From NCBI RefSeq assembly GCF_001577835.2, contig NC_029536.1, positions 1,178,001 to 1,242,000 of the forward strand: 64,000 bases of DNA, in the 5' to 3' direction. Origin of the DNA: Coturnix japonica (taxonomy: Eukaryota; Chordata; Aves; Galliformes; Phasianidae). Below the pieces are notes generated by a model that saw nothing but the letters and a program-made list of their open reading frames with translations, searched no databases and was not told where the DNA came from. Of this stretch, positions 1-13,900 are shown one piece after another. Within the stretch, counting starts at the first letter, position 1. Every line of letters begins with the position of its first letter. The position numbers and the translations under genes are program-made.

Positions 1-1970
1 TTGGATGCATAAAATATATGAGAAACCTGCTGTACTCATTGCTTCTTGGGTTTGGGAAAATCAAAACTCGGCATTATTAATATTTGTCCAAATCTTGGTC
101 TCACATCCAGAGCAATGAGAAGAGTCTGTGCTGCATACAAAGCCAGTGTGTGCACACACAGAAAGCTTGTTTGTGGAAAAAGAATTCCAATATATAAATA
201 TTTTTCAGGCCTGTATCAGCAATTAAGCTTTCATTTGAAATGTTTCCCAGATTCAGTCATTCCTGAGGAGAACGTGAGTGCAGAATGATAGCAGAGCTGA
301 AGTGCTGCTTGGCCTGTTTGCTATTTAGTTCGTGGAACATTAAGAGTTTGTTCTTCTTTTATCTACATACCAAGATAAAACAAATGAACAAAAAAGAGAA
401 TGAGCAAAGCTCAAGCAGCAGCAGTTCCACAGATCTAGGAGCTCTGTGGGGATTTTTGATCCTTTCATACTCATAAATCCTTGCCTAACTAAGCTAGAAA
501 AAGTTTAGTAAGAACAGCAGAGTAATATTTGGGTGAGCAAAGATTGGGATGCAGACAAGTGAAGTCGTTCGTTTTTGAATCTGACTACAGCATGTTCTCA
601 ATTACATCTTTCCATCACCACCCACACACCCATCTTGGCAGCCTTTTCACAGCTCTCTGCTATGTTCCACAAATATTTACCAACCTCCAAATCTCATCAC
701 TTGTAGCAGTTACAGTTTGAAGAACATTTCAACACATATTGTAGCTGTCAAGTCATAATCAGTGACTTCTCTGAACAGATATGAGTTGCAAACAATTTGC
801 ATTCTCAATTGCCAGTCCTGACCACTCAAGTCATCCATTTAATTGATACGTTATTCACCTTCTGGCTCCCAGGTTTGTAGGTTTCGCTCAGGTAAGATTT
901 GTAGCTATTCATTTACTTCACAGAATGATTGCTCAGGTCTGGTTATCTATAAAGAAGCTTCAGTAAGACTGTGATAAGCAACCTGCTTTCTTAAAGAAGT
1001 CATCACTCGGAAGATGAACTCGGAAGATGATACTCAGCCAGACTGGAAGTGAGGAACGCCTTCCATCTGACAAGTGTTCATGGGCTGAAAGATGCATTTT
1101 ACATTTGTTACCAGTTCTTTGAGGTTCAAGAAGTGCAGCATGCAAAGCCTCAGTCAACAAATACCTCACGAGGTAAAACAGGACAGTGCTGGTCATCTCT
1201 CATACACAGTCAGGCCGGTTTGGTTCTTTGTCAGGAAAATGAAAGACATACAAAAGAGCCACTTTCAGAAGTAAATTGAGAGCCCCTCACCAGCCATTTC
1301 TGATCATCTCTTTTTATGGCAGAGTTTCAGAGCACTGAGTATACAACCAAGGTTTCAGAACAGGTTTGGCTTCCCTGCTTATGCATCTCGGTTACATTTT
1401 CACAATCACAAGTGCTTTTTGAATGAGGGGTTAGAATCTTGTTGAAAGCAGCTGGATTCCAGAAACTAAAGTTAAACACCGTGAGGTTATAATAGAGGGA
1501 GAAAAACAGGCTTCATCTGAGTCCTGTCCCACCCTGAGAAATGGTGGAAGAAATACAGCATGCTCAGTGCACTTGTCACCCTTACCAGTATTACTACTTA
1601 AGGAATATTTCAGTATAGCTTTGAATTAAAAAGGAGAAAACTGATATCAAAGAGTGATACTGGAATGCTGCTGGAATGGGGATACAGGCTCATTTCACAT
1701 AATAGTGGCACATATTTATTTCTTGTTTGGGTTTTTTCCCCCTCTTTTAGAAGCTACTGCAAAACATTTCTACCATGGAGACAATGAGCAGGTGTGTTAA
1801 AACTCACTGCTGAGAATGCTGCTGTTCTTCTTGCACAGAAATGTTCCACGTGTATCCACAGATAAGAGATGTCTGATATCTTTTACTGACACTGAGGTTG
1901 AACTGTTGGTGGATGACATTGATAGTGACTTCCAACTAATTCTGTCTGTTCTCTTACTCCTTTCTTACAG
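1..1970. other. Non-coding, upstream of first visible MMEL1 exon (probably intron)
   Basis: No exon with a recognisable protein was found here. The first visible MMEL1 exon begins at 1971 in phase 1, so at least one coding exon (cytoplasmic tail and transmembrane anchor in this family) must lie upstream. None of the short open frames in this stretch has a basic tail followed by a hydrophobic anchor, so I place that exon outside the window. The segment is therefore probably MMEL1 intron. Confidence 0.6.
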
Positions 1971-4900
1971 GCACTCAGTATGGAACCAATTCAGGCAATA
2001 TATGCACCACTCCTGGTTGTGTTACAGCAGGTAATGATTCTTATAATGATTATTGTAGAAGTGATGCTTTACAAGTGGTCTGCCCAATCTGAATAAACAA
2101 GGCAGGCTTTAAGACTATTTAAGTGTTAAAGGAATAAAACTACTTCTGCCAAAGGCAGTAATTACAGCTGTCCTCAAACACAGCTCCGGGTGCAAACACT
2201 GGGACAAAAAAAAAACACCAAAACTGCTGTTATTTCTCCATTATTCATTTTCATGGTAAGGAAGTAGTACAGGAAGATTTCCATTATGGTCAATGGTTCT
2301 CCAGCCTAAGCCACAATTGTATGAATTGACCAACACAGTCTATACCTATAAAGTATCACAGAAATCTCCTTAGAATTAATTCTGCCAAGAAGAATGGATT
2401 ATACACACAGGGCTATTCATTTCAAGCATTTACTGGTATAACTCCATCATATGCAATTAAGAGAGGTAAGACCACAACAGGAATGTTCAGTTACCCCCTG
2501 GAAACACTGACTTTATAGGCAGGTGCCTCAGCTCATGCTTGTCTTATCCACATTCAGCAGCTTGGTACCTTCTTTCCAGGCGTGTTGGTGGCAGTCTCTG
2601 GTAGTCCCAGAGATTACTGTGTAGTTTATGGAACTCAACTCTCTAATTTTGATATGTAGCTGCTAGAATAATTCAGAATATGGACACAACAGCTGATCCT
2701 TGCAAGGATTTCTACCAGTATGCCTGTGGGGGCTGGCTGAACCGGCATGTTATCCCAGAAACTAGCTCCAGATACAGCATTTTTGACATCCTGAGAGACG
2801 AGCTGGAGATCATCCTAAAAGGTAGGAATGAGGCTTCTCTATCCTTGGTTACACACTTGTGTTTAGTTTCAGCTCTCACTATGGATTGTACATGACAAAG
2901 TGTTGATCGTGATTGTGATATTTTTATCTCCAGTCCTTTAATCTCTCCATCTTTTACTACATCCATTTTGTCGTAACATCCTGTTCCCACTAAAAATTGG
3001 CCACAGGTGATTTGGTACTAACTTCAAAGGGAGATGGACAAGCTGCATGTATGTCCTTCCTGACACTTTGTTCTTTTCATAGCTCCTTTAAAGAGCACTC
3101 CAGTTTAACAGTAATTGAAGCCTAAGGTAACAAGTATTTTTCACAGACCTGAATTCTCAGTGATTTCTATGAAAAGATCAAAGATCTGCAGGGCAAAAAT
3201 CTCACGGCAATGGTTCTTTCCCCAGGTGTGCTGGAGACTTCAGATCAAGGGGACAGAGCAGCATTTCAGAAAGCTAAGATACTTTACAAGTCATGCATGA
3301 ATGAGAGTGAGTCCCTACTTGTTTTGTTCCTTTGTTCACTACCAAATGTACAACCTGAACAAAGGTCCAGATAATATCCAAGTAATCTCTGTAGCCTTGT
3401 CTGAAACATCATTCTTCAGCTACATGGGCACAAATGCCGTGGTGTATGGCATGGATGCTGCTTACCATCCTCTAACATGCAAAGCCTTTCCTTCTGAATG
3501 CAAAACTGCAATTCATTTCATTCTTTCCAAAGCCATTCAATCAAACTAAAGCAGGAGACTGATGATTTCATGGTCTCTCTTGTTTTTTACAATGATAGAT
3601 TCAGTTCTAGATTTAAGCTATAAGGAATATTATCTATTTTCTTCTTCTTCCATTCTTCCTCCCCTTACCTCCCAGTTTCCCAAAACAAAACAGTATTTGT
3701 TTCTCCTCTCTCAGGTCTTATAGAGCAGCGAGATTCATTGCCTCTGCTAGAGGTCTTAACAGTGGTTGGAGATTGGCCAGTGGCTTCTGCAGACTGGAAC
3801 AATACCAAAGGTAATACTGTGCCTGAAAGAGGCAGAATAATTTACTGCACTGAGGTGACAGCTGACCTGGATAGCCTGGCTTTTCCTTCTGAAGCAAAGA
3901 TTGAAATGTAGGATGCAGCACATACGTATATGTCCTATTCACATCGATACATTAATAAATAATGTATGTTTTTCCTTTTATCTCCAAGAACCAAGCTGGA
4001 GCATGGAAGAGAAACTCTCCATAATGAACTCCAGATTTAACAAACGTGTCCTCATTGACATGTTTGTATGGAATGATGACCGGGATTCCAGCAGACACAT
4101 CATCTATGTAAGAAAAATATTGCAAGGAATTATTTATGTGCATTAGAATTATAACATGTTCTTATTTCCCCTACATATGGATCAGCTTTCTATGAAGTTA
4201 GTGGGTATACACAACTGGCAAAATTTATGTAAGGGTTCAAGTGTCAGATACATCTCAAAGTCATTTTGGGAAGCTTTCCACAGTAGCATAATTTGCTTTT
4301 TCAGCTAAAGCAATGGACCTTTGCTGATTTACAACATTAAGGGTTGAAAATGCTTGTGACTTGCAAAATGATTGTGAGGTTTGCTATATAGCAGGATACC
4401 ATATTTCAGAAGTTGGTATGTATACATTTCAGAGCCTGTTCGTGCATGAAGTGTAGCCCACAAGTCAAGCAGCTTCTTTTCTAAGTTGCTTGAATTTATT
4501 TTTCTGTCTCGGTGACAACTTAAAGACCTTTTCAATAACCCATGCTAAGTATCCATCCTGTCATCACCTAGATATTCAGAGACAGAGGTTGTACCTTCCA
4601 TCTCACCTCAGTTTCCAGAGAGCTGAAGTTCTTGAATGTCTGTTGATAGCTCATTGTTGGCCATTCCAACACTGGATGGCATGTGCAGCATCTCAAGGAT
4701 GTTGCCTTTCAAGGACAACTTTGGACAGCACCAGATCCTGTTCATCACTAACTAAAGAAATGTGTATCATCTCCTTCAGATTGACCAACCTAGTTTAGGA
4801 ATGCCATCCAGAGATTACTACTTTAATGGGGGCAACTACCGAAGGGTAAGTACCCCTTGTAATTTATTTATCATGTGCTTCTACAGTAACATCATGAAGT

Positions 4901-7900
4901 ATTCCTGTGTTTTGGAAAACTCAAACATACGAATCTTCATGTTGCAGAGCAGATTATCACATTCACTGCTACATTTTTCTCTACTTATACCAAAGATTCA
5001 TCAACTTTACAAAAGGACAGAACAATAATATCCACAGAAGTGTCTAATTCACACCGATCAGAAGGTCATATGAACAAAATATATCTGTATTTTATAACTT
5101 TTAACAGTTTCTAATTTTAAAGGATAACTTTCACTAAAAAACGTGAACCTATGTTGCTTGTATCTTCTAAAACCTCTGGCACTGGTTGCTATCATAGAAG
5201 GTATTGAAAACTTGGTTATCAATACAATCCAAAGTGATAATTCCTCTGTATTTGAGCATACAATACCAAAAGTTTTACATGGAATGGCAAAAGCAATGTT
5301 AATTACTGTAATTAGCTGGTAAGAATCTGCTGCCACTTCCTTCCTCCCCTGCTTGTGTTCCCCAAAAAATATATGGCAGTTGTGAGACTAAATCCTATCT
5401 GCTCTTCTGCATCAGGGTGCAGGGCAGAAGTGTGAGGTTTCTGTGAATACTTCTCAGGCTGTGTTTGCAGCATCTTACTAATTTATGTTTCCAAGCTCAA
5501 AATAATGCTTTTGTACTTTTTAATCATCAATTATGTCATACTGGCAATGAGGATTTGCAACTTTATATCAAACTCATTTTCCTGGCATGAATTGAAGAGA
5601 GTAGAAAGAGAACGATCAGCATTTCTTGGCTGTGGAGACAGATTAAAAAATATAAAAATTAAAACAAGAGAGAGACCAGCTTTATGGCTTCATTTGAATA
5701 GATTTCCATGTATTATATGGTCTAAAATACATGCCTGTGAAATTTTTGTGAGATTGTTTTTCCACACCTTCTGGCCACATTTATAAACTGCCAACTTCTG
5801 TTCATAATACACAACATATAATCTGCACATGGCTGTGTTGGGAGCAACAAAGAGCTGCTCAAAGTTTGCTGGGAGCTGCTGGAACCAGGATTCTGTTCTA
5901 CGAGTTTAACCTACGTAGTAGCAGTTACATCAAAAGGAGCATTTATGCATCCCTGCTCCAAAATCCTACCTGGAACACCTTGCAGGGGGTAGCAAATCAA
6001 GCACAGTACATGGATTATCTTTACTTACAAAAGAAAACCCAATAGCATTTAAAATAATTAAATAAAAAGGGCTGTGTTTTTAATTTTTATGAATAAAGAG
6101 GAGAGACAACCCCTTTTTATTTGCTATTTAACAGCTCACTTCCCACAAACAATGAGCCAAACTGATGACCCAAACTCCCCCTCTGCGTTGTCCAGCATCT
6201 TTTGGCACAACTCTTACTGAGGCCTGTGGGAGTCCAGCCTGATTAAGGCCTCAGCATTCAGCCTAAAAACACAAACCATTATCATGTAAGTGCCCGGACT
6301 CAATTTCACAACAGCTATTTTATTTATCTGGTTACTGAGGTCTGCGGAGGAAGAAAAGTATGCAATAATAGGTAATATTAAGCTTTTTTTGTATCATAGA
6401 TCTGTACTCAGCAATCAGATCTCCTTTCAAGGTGTGTTCTCAGGCATAACTCAGAGCCATTGCTTCATCTTACAAATAAAGCAAAGGTATCACTGGGACC
6501 CATCCGAGAGAGCTTTTCTTTCAGTAGGTAAAAACAGAGCTTAGAGGATTTATGGTATTAATTTCAGAGAACCTAAACCCTTCCATGTTTAGCCCGGTAT
6601 TTTGGCAAGTAGGAAGCACTAATCCCCATAGTGCAAATGCAAGCACAGTGCTTTCTTTTTGCTCTGGTTGAAATTCTAACCCCATACTGCAGAGTTAGCT
6701 TGCATAGAAATGTAAAAAAATGTTGCTTTTGTTGTGTGTTTTGAGACTGGGAACTGCACTGCAAAGTATTATGGGATGAACACAGGTCCGAAGGATTGCA
6801 GTAATGTCTGTTACGGTAAGGAAAAAGGAAAATTAAAAGAAAATTAGAAGTGGAGTGTAAAAGCTGTGCCATTGAGCTCAGCTTTTTCATAGCAGTCTAA
6901 AAGCTAAAATAACAATCGTTTGCTTAATGAGAAATGATGGTAAACCTTTTCATTATGACCCTACACACACACACAATTTCTTCTGTGCAGGTAAGAGAAG
7001 CTTACCTGCAATTCATGATCACTATTGCTAAAATGATCCGAGAAGACATGAATATATCCAAAGATGATTTGTTTGTCCAAGAGGAGATGGCAAAGGTTAT
7101 GGAGCTTGAAACAGATATTGCAAATGTGAGTAGAGCAATGAAGATCTTCTCTGGATGTCTGGGTAGGAGGAAGGAGGAAGGGTCTTACTCTGTTTTTTCA
7201 GCAGTAAAAAACTCATGGCCAGGAAAAAAAACAAACAAAAAGAGGGAGGTGAGGAGAGAAGGAAACTTTCTGTGCCATGAGCAGCCCAGAAGTCAGAGCC
7301 TCTGTGTGTATAATTATCTCTACTGTATGCACTGCTATCATGTCTGCTCTAACCCTCGCCATACTGTTTGTTTGGAAGACTCCTACATCAAAGTACGTCA
7401 TGTTCTGTTAAACACACATTGTGACAACCCCAGGGTGAGCTCCCTTGCATCATTAGTTTGCATTTTTTGAGGTGCTGTAGACTTATAAAAGCTTGGTTGT
7501 CCATTCTGAGAAAGATGAAGGGAATCTCTTGCTTCAAAAGATTAATGAAGCATTATTGAATTAGAGGTGCCTGAGTTGTTGTACTGAAATGTAGAAAGCA
7601 ACACTGGATGCCAACAATGTGCTCTTGTTCCTCCCCCACCAAAACCCAAACCTTTTCTTATTCTCAGTGATGTTTACATGTATATATGTGTGCACATGTT
7701 CACGTGACTTCAGCTATTGACATCTGTGTCAGTTGATTACAGTAATAACTTTGTCTTCAGGCAACTACCCCAGCAGAAGAAAGACATGACGTAACCTTGT
7801 TATACAACAAAATGACCTTAAAAGAGCTACAGGAAAAGTTTGCATTGAACGTAAGTGTTCTCTAGTGACTGCTGCTTCTACTACCACCACTACAGTGTTC

Positions 7901-10900
7901 AGTGGCATGGACTGTAGAAAGTGTGGACAGTTACTAAGGCACTTAATACCATGAGTGTGTGTCTCCTTTCTTCCTAGGAATTTAACTGGACCTTCTTCAT
8001 CCAGGGTGTCATGTCTTCAGTAGGTGTTCAGGTTGACCCAGAAGAAGAAGTTGTTGTATATGGCATGCCCTATTTGCAAGAGCTGAAAGCAATTATCTCC
8101 AAGTACTCAGCAAGGTAAAAATATAAAACTTGGAACAACTCTGTGACAATAGTCACAAAAATACAGTGGAAACAAATTATTAGACCCACTTGCTAGTTCT
8201 TCTAGGGCTTCTCTTAGACAAGAGAATCATACAGCATCACTGTTTTTATAAGGGATTAAACTCAGCTTTGCTTTCCACACAGCACCATCCAGAACTACCT
8301 CATTTGGCGACTGGTAATTGATCGAGTCAGCAGCCTGAGTCGGCGTTTCAAGGATGCTCGGGCCAGCTACAGGAAGGTATTTCCCTTCTGCCAGTATTAT
8401 GCTCTGCAGCCTCTTTAGGAAGAGAGTCCCCCATTCACCAAGTCAACACAAAGACATTGTTAGAGCACGTAATCACAAAACAAAGTTAAAGGAACAACAG
8501 GAACTTGAGCTTTAAGTTAGCTTTGTCATCAAGCAGCAGTTTGGCAGAGGAATTTTATTAAAAGACATATTAGCAGAATTGATCCTGTGGTGTTTTATAT
8601 TCTAGGCACTTTATGGGACAACACTGGAAGAAGCCCGCTGGAGAGAATGTGTGAGTTACGTCAACAACAACATGGAGAACGCAGTAGGAGCAATGTATGT
8701 CAGGGAGACATTTGCTGGTGAGAGCAAGAGGATGGTATGTAGTTTCCCCTTTGTACTACTGTACATCCAGTGTCCACAGTGAGCATTCCCCTCCATCTGA
8801 TCTCTCAGCCTGTTTTATCTGGTGAAGATACCCACCAGCCATGAGTCAGAAAGCATAAGAACTCATTTGTGATTCTCTTTTAAATGCCAGGTACAAAACA
8901 CTTTGTACACATTCTGGGGTAATCAGTTTTCAATAGGAAACCCGTCATTACCTTAATTGTGTTTGGGGAAAAAATAGCATGTAAATGATTTGTTTTTTAA
9001 CTGCCTCTCTTTTAGGTCCAAGATTTAATAGATAAGATTCGTGAAGTGTTCATTGAGACCTTAGATGAGTTACAGTGGATGGATGAGGCATCTAAAGCAA
9101 AAGCTCGTGAGAAGGTGAGACATCATGAAACTTCAGTGTACTTTCATGAATATGAAATATTAGCTCACATACATTTTTATTTCCCTTAATGAATCTTTTA
9201 AACCACATTATAAGTGAGAAGATGACACCCAATGTATCTGCTAATATGGCAACAGAATACAGTGCAATTCCCCAAAGGAAAGTTTATAACTATTGGCACT
9301 GGTGCAATGCAAAGAAAAAGAAGTTAAGCTGAATCCTGTCAAATAATGCTTAGGGTCAGCACATTTGCCATAGTGGTTGGTCACACGTGAAGAGGAGGAG
9401 ACTTTACATTCCATGTTTGGCTTTGTTTGTGTAAAGTCTCACCAGGCAATAGGATGTTTTCAGCTATTTGCATCCCAGTTCTCATAAACAGGCGGGCAAT
9501 AACAAAAGTGAATTTGAATCAAGAAAGGTTAAACTCTTTTCTTCTAGGCGTTGGCAATTAAAGAACAGATTGGCTACCCAGATTATATTTTGGAAGACCA
9601 GAATGAAAAGCTAGATCAGGAATATGCCAATGTAAGTACACCGTAGTACCTCAGTAAGTACCTCACCTCTGTATAGAAGCCTACACTTACTTTCTTGCCA
9701 CATCGAGTACTTACACCTAAGTAGCTATCACTTCCAAGTGATGAGAAAGCATATCAACTTGATTGTATGGAACATTTTAGCTCTTTGCATGCATTCATAA
9801 GTGATACTTTGCAATCAAAATATTTTAGAAGCCTCATCCAGTGGCACAAAGAATTCCTCATTCAGCACATCTTACCAATACCCAGATATCTTTCTTCAGC
9901 TAAACTTCAGTGAACACAATTACTTTGAGAACATCCTAGAAAACCTGAGAGCTGGAGCCCAAAAGAGCTTGAAAAAACTTCGAGAAAGAGTTGACCAAGA
10001 CATGTAAGTTTCAAGGAACATGTACATGTGAGGTACATAACCCTAAGTCCTGAAATAATGGTGTTATTGTGTTAACTCATGCTTCAGATAAATAATAATG
10101 CCTATGTTTGCATCTCCTGGAGGATGTGAACACTGTATTTCTTTCCAATTGCATTCAGTGACACCCTTCTTCCCTATCCCAACCCTTCTCTTAAATTCAA
10201 TCTACATTTGTGAAAAACGAGTAATTCAGTAAAAAGAATGTTTAAAAAATTCACAACTGATTTGGTGTGCAACATTTCTTTTCAGATGGATAATTGGAGC
10301 TGCAGTGGTCAATGCATTCTATTCTCCCAATCGGAACCAGATAGGTAGGTTAATAACAGTTCTAAACAGCTGCATGGAACTAGTTAACCAGTTATTGCTT
10401 CAGAAGCATGCAAGACTGCTGTCTGGAGGCAAACCTGCCTGAGCCTTTGTGGAAGCTGAGGGCAAGGTAGGCAGGCTGTTCTTTTCAAACAGCAGCTTTG
10501 TTGATGAATATTCAACTCCCCACCCCCCCACTTGGCAGGCATAGTTCATATACTGTAATTGGAACAGCCTTATGTTTGAAAGCCTGAGACAGTAACTGCT
10601 ACTATACAAGTGCCAGCTTCAGCGACCAGGGAATGCTCAGAGTGTGTTCTGGGCTGTTTCTACTCATGTTCCCACATTCCTGATAAACATAAAGGCAGCC
10701 TTCCAGTTTGCTCTCTGCGCAGATGGTACAGAAATAATTTTGCTGAGAGCTATACTACACTAAAGAAACCTGCCTCTGCTTACAGGATGCTAGAGCTGAG
10801 ATATTCTGCTGAATAGCCTGATCCCTCTTGTTCCTAGTCGCCAAGATCTCAGATGTAAGAAGACTTGATGAATGTGTCTGGTTCCATGTATTCCCGTCTC

Positions 10901-13900
10901 TGAGCACATGCAGAAGTTCACATTAAGCCTAGAGATACTGTAGAGTCCTTGCTGAACTCTGAGCACTTCAAGCAGTAGAGGAACCAAATTGTTTCTACTC
11001 CATATTTGCATTCCTCCTGTAGCTTGCCAATAGATGCCACCATGGTGCTGCACATGTACTCACCATCAGGCCACACCATCCCTACTTACTGACACTGGTT
11101 TTATACTGACTGTAATCAGCTGTGAGCTGGCCTTCCCAGCAGTGAACTCAGGTCTTAAAGAAGCCTGGTTCCTCTACAACTTTGCTCTTGTAAACAACAT
11201 GGAAGTTGGCTTAACTTGTAGATGAATATACAAGCCAAAAATCCAAGCACAGCAGCTGCCAGCACTGTAGATGTTAGTTAAACCTCTTTCTTCCTGTCTC
11301 TAGTTTGTGGAAACTGATTTTCCACACTAGTTTCAGTCTCCTGCTTCCTCCTTACTGCAGTTTGTCCTACCTACTTCTGCCCAGGACAGCATGGATAGAA
11401 TCTTTGAAGGCATGAGTCTTTGAACAAAGTATCTGTTACATAATTACAACATTTCAATTACTAGAAAATATCTTACCAGAATTAAGTGCTTTCAGTCTTA
11501 ACTCTTGTAGAAGCATGTACGTCTTTCATTTTACATAAATGGGAAGAAAACTAAATCCCATTGCTTCTATATAAGGCTTTTCTCAGAGAGACTGAAGAAG
11601 GATCAGCCTCCTGCTGCCCTCCCAGGACTGACATGGAGTGCACTTGGAGGTCTGTAGCAGTTTTACATGCTGAGTGTTTTTGGTGGTAATCAGCATATGA
11701 TTGCTCACCTTTCTGCACCCAAAATAAAGCAATAAAACATCCATTAGTTCCCCTATAAAATGACTTGAAAACACAAACTGTACCCATCTCCAGGAGACAG
11801 TTACTAAATTTCCTGTTCTTCGCTCACTGCATTGTAAGTTATAGATCAAATGAGGCTAAAGCTGAAATGTAAATGATGCTTGGTTCTCAGAAGAAATGTG
11901 CTAAATTAAACCTTCATTAACTTGTCATTCTCCATTTATACAGAGGGGAGCAAATTCACATGAGGCACAATGGTGTGTGTTTCTAACCATCTTATATTTC
12001 AGATCCTCTCCTGACCTTTAAACCAAATAACCACGTAGTTTGCCAGGCGTGCAGAAATAAAGCCATCCAGCTCCCAGTACCTCCCTCTCTCTCTCTTTGC
12101 AGTGTTTCCTGCTGGGATTCTACAGCCTCCATTCTTCAGCAAACACCAACCACAGGCCCTGAACTTTGGAGGGATTGGGATGGTTATTGGGCATGAAATC
12201 ACTCACGGCTTTGACGACAATGGTGAGAAGATAAATCAGAAAGTATTAATTGCGTTGTAAGAAATTAAAATGATACACTAATGTGACTGAAGGATCCACG
12301 CACAAGTGAAAGGAAATGTGTGCACTACGTTCTTCCCTCATTCCTTCTTTGTGATAAAAGAGCAGCAAGTGCTGCCTTGAAATACAGGAATCGTTCTTCT
12401 CCCCACACAAACTTCTGAAATAAATTAACTTTATTTCTTTTCTATAATGTACTGTAAAACAGTTTTGAACAAAGTCCCATTTCCAGTACTGTAACCCAGT
12501 AACATATTGGGTTTTTCACACAGGTCGGAACTTTGATAAAGATGGAAACATGTTTGACTGGTGGAGCAATTTCTCAGCCATGCATTTCAAGGAGCAGTCT
12601 CGCTGCATGGTTCACCAGTATGGGAACTACACGTGGGAGCTGGCTGGAGGACAAAATGTAAGTACAGCTGCCAGGAACGGCAGGATCTGTTGTTTTAGGA
12701 CATGTAGGGGAAACAGGCTGATGCAGGTTTGCAAACAGCCATCTCGACTAATTGCTTCCAAATCAGCAATAGAGTGTCTGGAGATAAGAATTCAGCAGTT
12801 CCCACCACCTCTTGAATTAAAAACTCCTAGTTTTAGATTTACTTCTCTTCTAAAACCTGCCTTCAATAAACCACTAAAAAGGGCAAATTTCTATCCAAAT
12901 GATGAATGAAAAAGCATAGCCTAGCAAAACAGCAGCACTTCTTTTCTAACCTATGTCTCTTATCCTGTTAATTCCTCATCTGCATGCTCTCCTTTCTTTG
13001 TCCTAGCACAAAGTCCCCACTACCTTCTGTTCCAGTCATGACCATCAGCTGTGCTGCAGCTCGTGGTTCTTAGGTTACTGGTTACTGTAAAGGAATGATT
13101 ATTCTTTCACAGGTCAGTGGAATAAGCACATTAGGAGAAAATATTGCAGATAATGGAGGAGTCCGACAGGCTTATAAGGTAAATTTCAAATACACTGAGT
13201 TATTTTTACCTGATGTTCAGCAATTCAGGATGCTTTTTATAGCATAGAAGAATTGACAATTAACATCTAATTACCCTGTTGATAAAGTTTTTGTCCCAAT
13301 AGATCCAAACCCAGTGTAGGATTGCTGGCATTTTTCACCCAGGAGAACACTGTTAATACTCTGATGTAACACAATGCTTGATGCTGCATGCTGCAGTTTC
13401 AGGTAAACAAGGGCCATGTTCATAAACAGGCACAATGTTATGCAAGAAAAAGGTGAAGCACTCTCAGTTTCCTAAATCTCCCAGTTCTGAAAATGGCAGC
13501 TACAGCCACAAGCAGCTGATGACATGGCAGCAGACTAATTTCCAAGCAATACAGCTTATGCTGCTATCTGTAAAAACACCACTGCAAATCGTCCATTCAA
13601 ACAGGGGAAAGCAGCTCCTCGCCTCAGGGAAGTCCAGTATCCATAACCCTCCAGGTTTACAAATCATTGTTATGAATAGGAACTCAGTATTTATTGCCAC
13701 AAAGGTTCTTTCCATGTGGAGCTCAACTGTGAGCATGGAATGTTCTTTTCTAAGAATAATCCCAGCAGATGTCAGGGTAAAACTTTTTCTCTCCGGTTGT
13801 GAATATGGTAACGGTTAAGGGTGTTTATAGAAGAACATCCTGAATTTTGAGAAATCTAAACTGAAAAGTCTGAATCTGAGGAATACCATTAAAAGTAATT

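Noticed and set aside
46-720. Short open frames as the missing MMEL1 amino-terminal exon
   Set aside because: None shows a short cytoplasmic tail followed by a membrane anchor with a phase 1 donor.
13435-13818. 127-codon open frame in an MMEL1 intron
   Set aside because: No recognised domain and no splice continuity with MMEL1; length is within chance for a long intron.
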